From Ruminococcus sp. (GTDB lineage Bacteria; Bacillota; Clostridia; Oscillospirales; Ruminococcaceae), in NCBI GenBank assembly GCA_015066815.1, contig SVNR01000031.1, positions 1 to 33,219 on the forward strand: a stretch of 33,219 nucleotides of DNA, given 5' to 3'. This document shows, one piece after another, positions 23,225-31,384 of the stretch. How positions within the stretch are numbered: the stretch's first letter is position 1; each line of letters starts with the position of its first letter. The translations under genes and the position numbers were made by a program. The notes beneath the pieces are model-generated. The model saw only the letters and a program-made list of their open reading frames with translations. It made no database searches and was not told the origin of the DNA.

Positions 23225-24901
23225 TTAATTATCCGATGATGTATTAACGTTTATATAGTTTGCAGGATTCTGGCATACGTTATTGTATCTTACTTCAAAG
23301 TGAAGATGATTACCGGTTGAGTCTCCTGTTGTTCCGACTTCTCCGATAAGATCTCCGCACTTGACCTCTGCGCCGTTTTCAGCAATTACCTTGCTCATAT
23401 GTCCATACAGAGTAGCATAACCGTTTCCATGGTCAATCATGACAAAATATCCGTATCCGCCTGTATTCCAGCCTGCTGCTATAACCTTGCCGGGCGCGGA
23501 AGCGTATATGGACGTTCCTGCTGCAGCTGCGATATCAAGACCTTTATGATTTCTGTCGCTGCCGTACACATCGCTTATATAACCACCGTCAACAGGCCAC
23601 ATAAACATTCCGTTTCCCTGAAGGATCGTTGAAGACGAAGCCGGAACTGCTACAACTTCACGCTGTCTGATACCCACAGCAATCATCTCGGCAACAGGCT
23701 GCTTTGTAACCTCAGTCGAAATGACTTTTCTGCTTATTTCCATATCACTTTCGTAACAAACCTCAACAGTGCTGATTCCCTCGCCGTTTACTCCATCGAT
23801 AAGTATCTCTGTTTCTCCGACATAGAGAGAGTCGCTGTCTACAGTCTGGGTTTCAAAAGGAATACTTGTATTTTCTTTTATTTCTTTTGTTATTATTATA
23901 GGCATGTTATCAAGATTCTGCGCAACGATAAGCTCTGTGCCTATAACGCAGAGATCAGGATCCTGTACCTCAGGATTCATAGCAAGAAGCTCTTCGAGCG
24001 TAACGCCGTTTTCCTCAGCTATGAGAGTAAGTGAATCACCCTCTTCAACAATATAACGTCGCTCATCTGTTCCGCTGTTCATGTAGCCGGTTACATCGTC
24101 TGCAGTTATTACGCTGTCTGTACGATATGTTCCACTGCGGTATTCTATGCTCTTTTTATAAGCAGCCTCTTTGACATCAGGCTGAGACTTTGCCTCTTCA
24201 AGTCTTGAATCAAATAAAGCTTTTATTTCGCTTTCATCCATAAGAGAGCCTATGAAGCTGCCATCGATATACAGACCAACTGCCTCGATAAAATTAACAT
24301 CATCTGTTCCGATAACACTTCTTAACTTCTCATACGGTTCTTCGAACTCTACTGTTCTCTGAATAAAAAATTCATCGTTTTCTGTGATGCTGTCAGCATA
24401 TCCGAGATCATCAGATGCATCAATCAGCACACTGTTGTCTATAGATGCGTCAGGCGAAGCAACCTCTGAGATCTGTCTGTCGATCTTAGAAACGCTTCCG
24501 AGAACAACTGCAAAAACAACAACTGCTGCTGCAGGTACAGCATAGTTCACTGTTCGTGTGAAAAACTGCTTGAGTCCTGTAGTTCTGATACTTCTTAACG
24601 TCATATCTGTTTCAGCACGCTTGGCAGTAAACTTTTTACGGATAGGTCTGATGCATGCAACAAACGGCACAAGCAGTTTTCTGCCTATCTTCTTTAGCTT
24701 TCCTATAACTTTGAGAATTAAAGCTGTTGTATTAGAAGTAAACGCTTTAGCACTGTCACAAAGAATTTTGTTTAGCTTTTTCAAAAGAAAGATAACACTG
24801 TATGTTGCATAAGCACCAAGTCTTATCATTGCCTTTGAAAATGTCATACACTTTTTGACTGTTTCTTCTGAAACGTCGTCAGGACGTCTCTTACTCATCA
24901 T
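23225..24901 (-). CDS. Membrane-anchored M23 endopeptidase with LysM and G5 regions
   Basis: 558 residues. Predicted to cut peptidoglycan cross-bridges or activate partners outside the membrane. Order: a basic cytoplasmic stretch of about 118 residues; one membrane anchor (119-138, VPAAAVVVFAVVLG); an extracellular region; LysM (about 282-327, YIVEEGDSLTLIAEENG); G5-like region (about 333-412); M23 domain (about 430-550). Zinc ligands are visible as H452 and D456 (NHKGLD) and H534 in GNHLHFE, with H532 and the HGNGYATLYGHM strand; the site looks intact. ATG 24901 is chosen for its spacing from AAGGGAG; an upstream TTG at 24916 lies inside that site. It resembles ShyA/SpoIIQ-class M23 proteins in layout, but the long basic N-terminus is not typical. 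Confidence 0.88.
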   Translation of the reverse strand: MMSKRRPDDVSEETVKKCMTFSKAMIRLGAYATYSVIFLLKKLNKILCDSAKAFTSNTTALILKVIGKLKKIGRKLLVPFVACIRPIRKKFTAKRAETDMTLRSIRTTGLKQFFTRTVNYAVPAAAVVVFAVVLGSVSKIDRQISEVASPDASIDNSVLIDASDDLGYADSITENDEFFIQRTVEFEEPYEKLRSVIGTDDVNFIEAVGLYIDGSFIGSLMDESEIKALFDSRLEEAKSQPDVKEAAYKKSIEYRSGTYRTDSVITADDVTGYMNSGTDERRYIVEEGDSLTLIAEENGVTLEELLAMNPEVQDPDLCVIGTELIVAQNLDNMPIIITKEIKENTSIPFETQTVDSDSLYVGETEILIDGVNGEGISTVEVCYESDMEISRKVISTEVTKQPVAEMIAVGIRQREVVAVPASSSTILQGNGMFMWPVDGGYISDVYGSDRNHKGLDIAAAAGTSIYASAPGKVIAAGWNTGGYGYFVMIDHGNGYATLYGHMSKVIAENGAEVKCGDLIGEVGTTGDSTGNHLHFEVRYNNVCQNPANYINVNTSSDN

Positions 24902-24944
24902 AACAGCTCCCTTCAATTATTACAAACCAGTAACACTGTTAATA

Positions 24945-24972
24945 ATTATAACTGAAAAAAAATAAATTGCAA
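24945..24972 (-). promoter_or_regulatory. Promoter of the M23 endopeptidase gene
   Basis: On the minus strand TTGCAA (24967-24972) and a perfect TATAAT (24945-24950) are 16 bases apart, 43 bases before the ATG. Confidence 0.5.
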
Positions 24973-25202
24973 TCCTTTTTAGGTAAAAAAAACCATTTAA
25001 AACATAATTTTGTGCAGTTTGACTGTTTGGACACATCGAAACATCAGGTAGTAGTGAATATTCACAGCGAAATTATTATGTCGATAACAGGATAACTTTA
25101 GCTCTGCTTGAATAAAACGGAAGAAAAGAAATACTTTTCTTGTTTTTAAAGAGCTTTATGTTATTTACAAATCTGTTACAATAATTACATCTGCCATGGT
25201 AT
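24973..25202. other. Gene-free stretch upstream of the M23 gene
   Basis: No convincing gene. An A/T-rich hairpin (AAGAAAAG 25121-25128, CTTTTCTT 25134-25141, then GTTTTT) looks terminator-like but has no gene upstream of it on that strand. Nothing else was recognised. Confidence 0.4.
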
Positions 25203-25239
25203 TATAGCGAACGTAAAAAAGCATTTTTCGTTTACTATA
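25203..25239 (-). repeat. Solitary hairpin of the palindromic repeat family
   Basis: TATAGCGAACGT (25203-25214) pairs with CGTTTACTATA (25229-25239) around A- and T-runs. It starts 2 bases after the pseudouridine synthase stop. One arm is type-A-like and the other type-B-like, so it may be a collapsed or recombined copy. Confidence 0.6.
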
Positions 25240-25241
25240 TA

Positions 25242-26102
25242 TTAATGAAAATCATACTTTTCAAATATTTTTCTGAAGTTTTCTCCGGGTTCTGCTTTTA
25301 TATGTATAAGTCTGCCGCTCTGCAGATCAGAAAATGATATTTCACCGCAATGCAGCGCCTGTCCTGCAGCATCTTCACAACTGCCTCCGTAAAGGTCATC
25401 TCCGGCAAGAGGAGTTCCTATATAAGAAAAATGGACCCGTATCTGATGTGTTCTTCCTGTTTCGAGATTTACTTTTATATATGAATACTTATCGCAGGAC
25501 GAAAGCACATCATATCTTGTGACTGCCCTCTGTCCGTCAGGAGCGACGCATCTTGTAATCAGCGACTCTTCTTTCCTTCTTATCGGCGCATCTATGACAC
25601 CTGATTTTTTTTCCGGAACACCGCACACAACTGCAAAGTATACTTTTGAAACAGAACGCTGAAGCTTAAAAGCCGCATGCTGATTTTTGGCTGCAACACA
25701 AAGTCCTGAAGTATTCCTGTCAAGCCTGTTTATCGGTCTGAAGGTAACTCCCGGATACCGGTATGAAAAAAAGTTTCCAAGAGTGTCATTGTAGTGATTT
25801 ATAGATGGGTGCACCGGCATTCCCTGCGGCTTGTCAAATACGACAACCGACTCATCTTCATATACAACAGGTACACAAAGCTCTGCGTTAGGCGGGATAT
25901 TATTTTCATCGACTATATCAAGAACTACAGTTGAACCCGGTAAAACATCATCTATAGTTCTGATAAGCTTCCCTTCACACGTTATCCCCATGTTCTGTCT
26001 CTTAAGCCTTGTAATAAGCTTGGCAGATACTCCGTTTTCATGCTGAAGAAACTGTTTAAGGTTTATCGGGAAGCTGTGTTCGTTGGTAAAGTACAGCTTC
26101 AT
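25242..26102 (-). CDS. RluA-family rRNA/tRNA pseudouridine synthase
   Basis: 286 residues. It isomerises specific uridines in RNA. An N-terminal S4-like segment (about 10-65, VSAKLITRLKRQNMGITCEG) precedes the synthase domain, with catalytic Asp128 in RPINRLDRNTSG and the conserved GRTHQIRVHFSYIGTPLAGD later on. The family is clear; which uridine is modified (RluD-like or other) is not. ATG 26102 is one base after the stop of the histidine phosphatase gene, suggesting translational coupling; an alternative TTG at 26129 would overlap it by 26 bases. Neither has a strong ribosome-binding site, which also favours coupling. Confidence 0.9.
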   Translation of the reverse strand: MKLYFTNEHSFPINLKQFLQHENGVSAKLITRLKRQNMGITCEGKLIRTIDDVLPGSTVVLDIVDENNIPPNAELCVPVVYEDESVVVFDKPQGMPVHPSINHYNDTLGNFFSYRYPGVTFRPINRLDRNTSGLCVAAKNQHAAFKLQRSVSKVYFAVVCGVPEKKSGVIDAPIRRKEESLITRCVAPDGQRAVTRYDVLSSCDKYSYIKVNLETGRTHQIRVHFSYIGTPLAGDDLYGGSCEDAAGQALHCGEISFSDLQSGRLIHIKAEPGENFRKIFEKYDFH

Positions 26103-26103
26103 T

Positions 26104-26721
26104 TTATTTGTAAAAAGGTACTCTGCCAAGTATTTCGAAAGCTTGTGCCTGCTGCCAGAGCTGAGCTGTTACCATTATTTCGAAGCCTTCTCCGGGCTCA
26201 CATTTTATGTCAGTTGGCTTGTATTTTGGCAGACCGAAGCAGGAAAGTATGTTTGAGATTATTCCGGAGTGCGTCACAATAGCTGCTGATGAAATATCAT
26301 CGTTCATCATGTTGAGTATTATCTTGTCAAGCGCCATGTATACACGCGCAACCATATCGGCAATACTTTCTCCACCCGGAGGAGAATTTTCAAGGCCGCC
26401 CTTGAGCCACGCCTTATAGTCTTCACGGCCTATAAGCTCGTCAACACTCTTACCCTCAAACTCACCAAAATCAAGCTCTCTCAGGTCATGGACAGCAATA
26501 GTCTCCCTGCCTTCAAAAATAATTCCGGCAGTTTCCATACATCTTGCGGCAGGACTGCTGTAGACTCTTTCTACTCCCGGATAATCAAACTCGTCTGTTT
26601 TGTTCAGAAGTTCTTCTTTTCCTGCCTCTGAAAGAGGAAAGTCCGTTTTTCCTATATAAATTCCCTTTTCATTTGCCTCTGTCTTTCCGTGTCTTATTAT
26701 ATATAGTCTGTAGCCTTTCAT
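26104..26721 (-). CDS. Histidine phosphatase (phosphoglycerate mutase-like)
   Basis: 205 residues of the branch-1 histidine phosphatase family. The phosphorylated His is H11 in IIRHGKTEANEKG; partner residues are R60 (SSPAARCMET), E82 (LRELDFGEFEG) and H151 (IVTHSG). Such proteins include alpha-ribazole phosphatase (CobC) and broad phosphatases; no cobalamin genes are nearby, so the substrate is open. The start follows a strong CGGAGGT. The pseudouridine synthase gene begins one base after its stop, so the two form an operon, a pairing with no obvious metabolic link. Confidence 0.86.
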   Translation of the reverse strand: MKGYRLYIIRHGKTEANEKGIYIGKTDFPLSEAGKEELLNKTDEFDYPGVERVYSSPAARCMETAGIIFEGRETIAVHDLRELDFGEFEGKSVDELIGREDYKAWLKGGLENSPPGGESIADMVARVYMALDKIILNMMNDDISSAAIVTHSGIISNILSCFGLPKYKPTDIKCEPGEGFEIMVTAQLWQQAQAFEILGRVPFYK

Positions 26722-26791
26722 AAATTCCGGACCTCCGTTTTTTTTAAAAATTAAAGCTTATTGACACCGCATATGACGCCCTGCAGCTTAT

Positions 26792-26835
26792 GGTTTACTA
26801 TCAGCCGATATGCACGAAGCTGATGTGCAAGGCAC
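26792..26835 (-). repeat. Repeat-family spacer module without its hairpin partner
   Basis: GGTTTACTATCAGCCGATAT, then GCACGAAGCTGATGTGCAAG and GCAC on the plus strand, match the spacer module at 20669-20724 closely and the reverse complement of 10321-10375. The A-run half of the type-B hairpin is missing. ATCAGC and GCTGAT inside it form a small inverted repeat. Confidence 0.55.
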
Positions 26836-26887
26836 TAAAACAGTTTTACTCCGACAGAATGTACTGAGCATTTTCATAAACAATCTC

Positions 26888-26916
26888 TTTACAAAAAATA
26901 CGTTTTGAGATATAAT
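26888..26916 (+). promoter_or_regulatory. Promoter of the apbE-rnf operon
   Basis: TTTACA (26888-26893) and a perfect TATAAT (26911-26916) are 17 bases apart. Transcription would start near 26923, so the apbE start must lie downstream; this supports the GTG at 26947. Confidence 0.6.
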
Positions 26917-26946
26917 TATAAATGTATACGGATCTGTTATCAAGGA

Positions 26947-27909
26947 GTGAAAAAAATAAAAAAAATACTATCTGCAGCGTTATTTTTTACGCTGCTTATC
27001 TTAACACTGCTTTATCTATTTTATCATAATAAACAGGATTATACAAGTGTATTTTTTTCGCATGATACAGTTGTTTCTATCAGAGCAAGTGAAAATATTA
27101 CTGAAAAGATAAAGCAAAAAATAACTTATCTTTCTTCTATAACAGACAACTTTGATACAAGCTCCGATATATATAAACTTAACGAAAAAAAAGAAGCAGA
27201 ATGCAGCAGTGATATCAGGGATATGATCCTTGACACAGAAAAGCTGCGTACACAATACGGAAACAGTGTTGATATTTTTGCCGGAAATCTCAGCATGCTG
27301 TGGCATAACTCTCTGGCAGAAAAGCTTATCCCCTCTGATCATGATATAAAAAACGCTCTCAAATATACAGATCAAAAAAACTATATTATTTCCGGAAACA
27401 AGGTAAAGCTGCTCAACAACGTGAGTGTCGATCCGGGAGCAATAGCAAAAGGCTATGCGCTTGACAAAATAATGCCCATATGTACTGAAAACACCTCCGG
27501 ATACGCAGTTGTATCCTTCGGCTCATCAACGCTTCTGTACAGCCCGGACAAAAACCACACGTTCAACGTTGCTGTAAAATCAGACAGCGACACAATAGCA
27601 GGTACTGTTACGACTCATCCCTGCTTTGTTTCCACGTCAGGAGATTATGAAAGGTTTACTGAGATAAGCTCTGTGAAGTATCACCATATACTTGATACCC
27701 GAACAGGGTACCCTTCTCAGAGCGGGCTTTCATCAGTAACTGTTTTTTGCGACAGCGGCATAAAATCAGATTTTTTGTCAACGCTTATTTTTATTGAAGG
27801 AAAAGAAAATCTAAAAAGGCATCTTAACGCAGATGATTACAAAATAATTGCAATAGATACGGAAGGAAACATCTCAAAAAGCAGCGATCTGGATTTTATC
27901 CCATATTAA
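26947..27909 (+). CDS. apbE: FAD:protein FMN transferase (ApbE)
   Basis: About 320 residues. ApbE uses FAD to attach FMN covalently to Thr or Ser of target proteins outside the membrane, here very probably RnfG and RnfD encoded downstream. A single N-terminal membrane anchor (about 6-25) without a lipobox Cys is followed by the ApbE domain with DPGAIAKGYALDKI (from about 162), VSTSGDYERF and HHILDTRTGYPSQSG, the flavin- and Mg-binding motifs. The GTG at 26947 is chosen because the frame upstream runs into the promoter. AAGGAG (26942-26947) overlaps the first base of that GTG, an odd arrangement; no better in-frame start is visible nearby. rnfC follows after 53 bases. Confidence 0.87.
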   Translation: MKKIKKILSAALFFTLLILTLLYLFYHNKQDYTSVFFSHDTVVSIRASENITEKIKQKITYLSSITDNFDTSSDIYKLNEKKEAECSSDIRDMILDTEKLRTQYGNSVDIFAGNLSMLWHNSLAEKLIPSDHDIKNALKYTDQKNYIISGNKVKLLNNVSVDPGAIAKGYALDKIMPICTENTSGYAVVSFGSSTLLYSPDKNHTFNVAVKSDSDTIAGTVTTHPCFVSTSGDYERFTEISSVKYHHILDTRTGYPSQSGLSSVTVFCDSGIKSDFLSTLIFIEGKENLKRHLNADDYKIIAIDTEGNISKSSDLDFIPY

Positions 27910-27962
27910 AAACCTATTTTTTGAGACCTCGTAAAAATCTCTTATAAAAGGAGCAGATCTTT

Positions 27963-29240
27963 ATGCTAAGGCTTAATACCATAAAACTTAAACACTCAAA
28001 AAACACTGAAAACACTAAAACTGTTTGTTTACCTGTCCCTTCTTATGTAAAAATCCCTATGTCAATGCACATGGGAGCACCGTGCGAACCACTTGTAAAA
28101 AAAGGTGACAGAGTACTTGCCGGACAGAAAATAGGCGACAATGAAGCGCTCTTTTCTGTCCCTGTGCACTCAAGTGTATCCGGTACTGTAAAGGATATAA
28201 CCGACTACAGGATGATAAACGGAGCTGTATGCAAGGCTGTCGAAATAGAAGCTGACAGCGAACAGGAGTCTGTTTCATATACTCCGCCTCAGATAACTGA
28301 TAAGGAAAGCTTTATCAGGGCTATAAGGGAGAGTGGCTCATGCGGACTCGGAGGTGCAGGTTTCCCTACACATATAAAGCTTAATCCTGAAAAAGCTATC
28401 GATACTCTTATAATAAACGCAGCCGAATGCGAACCATATATAACATCTGATTACAGACAGATAATAGAAGACGCAGAAAGCGTACTTGAAGGAATTAAAA
28501 TAATAATGAAGTATCTGTCTGTTCCTAAAACAATAATCGGAATAGAATCAAACAAACCGCAGGCTATAGAAAAGTTTAACGAGCTTATTTCCGATAACTC
28601 CGGTATAACTGTACACACACTCCCCTCGTCCTATCCTCAGGGTGCTGAAAAAGTACTGATACATTCCACTACAGGAATAATCGCAGAGGAAGGAAAGCTT
28701 CCGTCGGACTATGGAATCATTGTAATGAACGTTTCAACTGCAGCGTTTATATATAAGTATTCAGTTACCGGAGAACCACTTATCAGCAGAAGGATCACGA
28801 TAGACGGAACAGCTGTAAAAAATCCTCTTAATGTCATAGCGCCTATAGGTACTCCTGTATCAGCACTCCTTGAGTTTTCAGATACTGATACAAACAAAAT
28901 CCGCAAGCTTATAGCCGGTGGTCCGATGATGGGTTCATGCCTTATAAGTACCGATACACCGGTCGTAAAAACAAGCAACTCGTTTCTTGCCATGGCAGAA
29001 TATAACGAAATAAAGCCGACAGCCTGCATAAGATGCGCAAGATGCATAAACGCATGTCCTATGAGTCTTATGCCCACAGAGCTTGAAAAAGCCTACCACA
29101 GAAAAGATATAAACGCTCTTCTGAAGCTAAAAGTAAACCTGTGCATAAACTGTGGTGCTTGTACGTATGTATGCCCGGCCGGCAGAAAGCTTGCAGAAAC
29201 ACATCAGCTTGCAAAGACTATCTTACCAAGGAACAAATAA
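27963..29240 (+). CDS. rnfC: Rnf complex subunit RnfC
   Basis: 425 residues. RnfC is the peripheral NADH-binding, Fe-S subunit of the Rnf ferredoxin:NAD+ oxidoreductase. The N-terminal part has the lipoyl-like domain, then SCGLGGAGFPTHIKL for the flavin/NADH fold and an SLBB region. Two 4Fe-4S motifs close the protein: CIRCARCINACPM (about 355-367) and CINCGACTYVCPAGR (about 393-407). The length is close to other clostridial RnfC proteins. The start ATG 27963 has AAAAGGAG upstream. First Rnf gene in the order C-D-G-E-A-B. Confidence 0.95.
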   Translation: MLRLNTIKLKHSKNTENTKTVCLPVPSYVKIPMSMHMGAPCEPLVKKGDRVLAGQKIGDNEALFSVPVHSSVSGTVKDITDYRMINGAVCKAVEIEADSEQESVSYTPPQITDKESFIRAIRESGSCGLGGAGFPTHIKLNPEKAIDTLIINAAECEPYITSDYRQIIEDAESVLEGIKIIMKYLSVPKTIIGIESNKPQAIEKFNELISDNSGITVHTLPSSYPQGAEKVLIHSTTGIIAEEGKLPSDYGIIVMNVSTAAFIYKYSVTGEPLISRRITIDGTAVKNPLNVIAPIGTPVSALLEFSDTDTNKIRKLIAGGPMMGSCLISTDTPVVKTSNSFLAMAEYNEIKPTACIRCARCINACPMSLMPTELEKAYHRKDINALLKLKVNLCINCGACTYVCPAGRKLAETHQLAKTILPRNK

Positions 29241-29258
29241 TACATCGGAGGTTTTATC

Positions 29259-30200
29259 TTGAAAAATTTGATCGTATCAGCATCACCACACAGAAGATCT
29301 GAAGTAACTACTCAGAAAATAATGCTTCTCGTAATAATATCACTCTTACCTGCAATTGCAGCAAGCGCTGTATTTTTCGGAGCACGTGCAATAGCGCTTA
29401 TCGCTGTATGCTGCTCTTCAGCCGTACTTTTTGAATATCTCTGCCGCAGGGTAATGAAACGTGAACAGACAATAAGCGATATGAGCGCCGCTGTTACCGG
29501 AATAATCCTTGCTCTCAATCTTCCGCCTACGCTTCCTTACTGGATCGCTATTGTCGGAAGCTTCATAGCAATTGTTATAGTAAAGCAGTTGTTCGGAGGA
29601 CTCGGACAGAATTTTGCAAATCCGGCTGTTACAGCACGTATAGTTCTCATGCTTTCATTCACGTCTCATATGACTACATGGGCAGTTCCGGGCTCAGGTG
29701 TTTCTTCTGACACAATAGTAACAGGAGCTACTCCTCTTGTATCGGGAGAGGCCTCTCTTACCGATCTGTTCATCGGAAACGTAGGCGGTTGTCTCGGTGA
29801 AACCTCAGCTCTTGCGCTTCTCATAGGCGGACTTTTTCTTATCTTCAAAAAAATCATTTCCCCATCAACTCCTGCAGCCTTTATAGGCACTGTCGCACTT
29901 CTGACATGGATATCTGGCGGAAATGTTATGTATCAGCTGCTTTCAGGCGGACTTTTTCTCGGTGCATTTTTCATGGCAACCGACTATGTTACAACACCTG
30001 TTACAACAAAAGGAAAAGTAGTTTTCGGAATAGGCTGCGGACTTGTAACTTTTATAATAAGAAAATTCGGAAGCTATCCTGAGGGTGTTTCCTTTTCGAT
30101 ACTTCTTATGAACATACTTACTCCTTATATTGATATGTTCACAAAAACAAAACCTCTCGGAATGAAAACAATAAAAAAGGAGGAAAAGAAAAATGCCTGA
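29259..30200 (+). CDS. rnfD: Rnf complex subunit RnfD
   Basis: 313 residues, mostly membrane segments. RnfD carries covalent FMN and takes part in ion translocation. The flavinylation motif is D151-x-x-V-T-G-A-T158 (DTIVTGATPL), with Thr158 the expected FMN site for ApbE. LFGGLGQNFANPAVTARI, a conserved segment of the family, is present at about 111-128. The start is TTG 29259 with CGGAGGT 8 bases upstream, 18 bases after rnfC. The 3' end overlaps rnfG by 8 bases, with the rnfG ribosome-binding site inside its last codons. Confidence 0.94.
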   Translation: MKNLIVSASPHRRSEVTTQKIMLLVIISLLPAIAASAVFFGARAIALIAVCCSSAVLFEYLCRRVMKREQTISDMSAAVTGIILALNLPPTLPYWIAIVGSFIAIVIVKQLFGGLGQNFANPAVTARIVLMLSFTSHMTTWAVPGSGVSSDTIVTGATPLVSGEASLTDLFIGNVGGCLGETSALALLIGGLFLIFKKIISPSTPAAFIGTVALLTWISGGNVMYQLLSGGLFLGAFFMATDYVTTPVTTKGKVVFGIGCGLVTFIIRKFGSYPEGVSFSILLMNILTPYIDMFTKTKPLGMKTIKKEEKKNA

Positions 30201-30729
30201 CAAAATAAAACCTCCGCTCGTCCTCACTGCAATATGTACTATAATATCAGCGCTCCTGATAATTGTTTACAACGCTACATACGTTGATACAACAGGAGTC
30301 ATAACCGAGGAGCTCTCAAGAGGACTTGACGAAATATACGGTCCCGGAAACTACAGCATGCTTCTTAACGACGACGGATCTGTACGCACCTATGACGGAA
30401 TTACTTCTGTGATAACCAATGAAAAAAAACAGCTTTCGTTTGAAATAATAACTGACGGCTATTCAAAAAACGGAATCCACGTTCTTGTAGGAGTTTCAGA
30501 TAACGGAGTAGAAGGAATAAGCTTTATTGAGCTTGGCGAAACTCCCGGACTCGGAACTAAAGTAAGAGATGAAAAGGATTTTACAAGACAGTTTATAGGA
30601 GCAGCTGACAACAGCTATGACTTTGACACTATCACCGGAGCAACGTTTTCTTCAAAAGGAGTAAAGGAAGCTGTTGATACGGCACTGACAGTATATAATC
30701 AGTACAAGGAGGACTTTGTAAGTGAATAA
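30193..30729 (+). CDS. rnfG: Rnf complex subunit RnfG
   Basis: 178 residues. RnfG has one N-terminal membrane anchor (about 9-27) and an extracytoplasmic FMN-binding domain. The ApbE target motif is D145-TITGAT151-FSS, with Thr151 the predicted FMN attachment point. GETPGLGTKV (about 115-124) is the other family signature. It overlaps rnfD by 8 bases at its start and rnfE by 8 at its end, so translation of the three is coupled. AAAAAAGGAGG lies just upstream of the ATG. Confidence 0.94.
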   Translation: MPDKIKPPLVLTAICTIISALLIIVYNATYVDTTGVITEELSRGLDEIYGPGNYSMLLNDDGSVRTYDGITSVITNEKKQLSFEIITDGYSKNGIHVLVGVSDNGVEGISFIELGETPGLGTKVRDEKDFTRQFIGAADNSYDFDTITGATFSSKGVKEAVDTALTVYNQYKEDFVSE

Positions 30730-31384
30730 TATAAAAGAATTTACCAAGGGACTCATAAAAGAAAATCCTACACTTGTAGGACTTCTTGGAATGTGTCCTA
30801 CTCTTGCCATTACTACTACTGTAGCGAACGCTATCGGAATGGGACTTGCAACTACTTTTGTACTTATAGGTTCAAACATCGTGATATCGCTTCTCAAAAA
30901 TATAATTCCGAAGTCAGTAAAGCTGCCATGCTATATCGTTATCATTGCCGGCTTTGTAACGCTCATAGAGATGCTTATGAAGGGATATATACCCTCACTT
31001 TATAAAAGTCTCGGAACCTTCCTGTCACTTATCACTGTAAACTGCATAATCCTCGGACGTGCTGAGGTTTTTGCATGCAAAAACAAGGTTCTTCCCTCCA
31101 TACTTGATGCACTTGGAATGGGGCTTGGTTTTACAATGGCACTGACTATCATGGCATCTGTCAGAGAAATATTCGGAACAGGCTCATGGTTCGGAATAAA
31201 AATCCCCCATCTTGAAAGCATGACAATATTTATTTTACCGGCAGGCGGTTTTTTCGTTCTCGGATGCGTTATAGCGTTTGTAAACAGACTTTCAAACAAA
31301 AAGCCTCCGGAGAACATTGGGTGCAGTGGATGTCCATCAAACGGAAGCTGTCACTCATGTGGTAAAGAAGGAGGTAACGTATAA
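30722..31384 (+). CDS. rnfE: Rnf complex subunit RnfE with Cys-rich tail
   Basis: 220 residues, an integral membrane subunit of about six helices, paralogous to RnfA. The conserved core begins FTKGLIKENPTLVGLLGMCP, and CP and TVNCIILGRAE elements match the family's membrane Cys positions that hold an Fe-S centre with RnfA. The start is GTG 30722 with AAGGAGGA upstream. The last 20 residues add a soluble tail with four Cys, C201-x-x-C204 and C210-x-x-C213, in a Gly/Ser-rich stretch. That tail looks able to bind a metal or Fe-S cluster and is not part of the classical RnfE core. The stop overlaps the rnfA start by one base. Confidence 0.93.
   Translation: MNNIKEFTKGLIKENPTLVGLLGMCPTLAITTTVANAIGMGLATTFVLIGSNIVISLLKNIIPKSVKLPCYIVIIAGFVTLIEMLMKGYIPSLYKSLGTFLSLITVNCIILGRAEVFACKNKVLPSILDALGMGLGFTMALTIMASVREIFGTGSWFGIKIPHLESMTIFILPAGGFFVLGCVIAFVNRLSNKKPPENIGCSGCPSNGSCHSCGKEGGNV

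Noticed and set aside
25203-25239. Repeat hairpins interpreted as ordinary Rho-independent terminators
   Set aside because: In most copies the T-run is inside the hairpin arm and not after the stem, several copies lie upstream of genes, and arm sequences are shared between sites.
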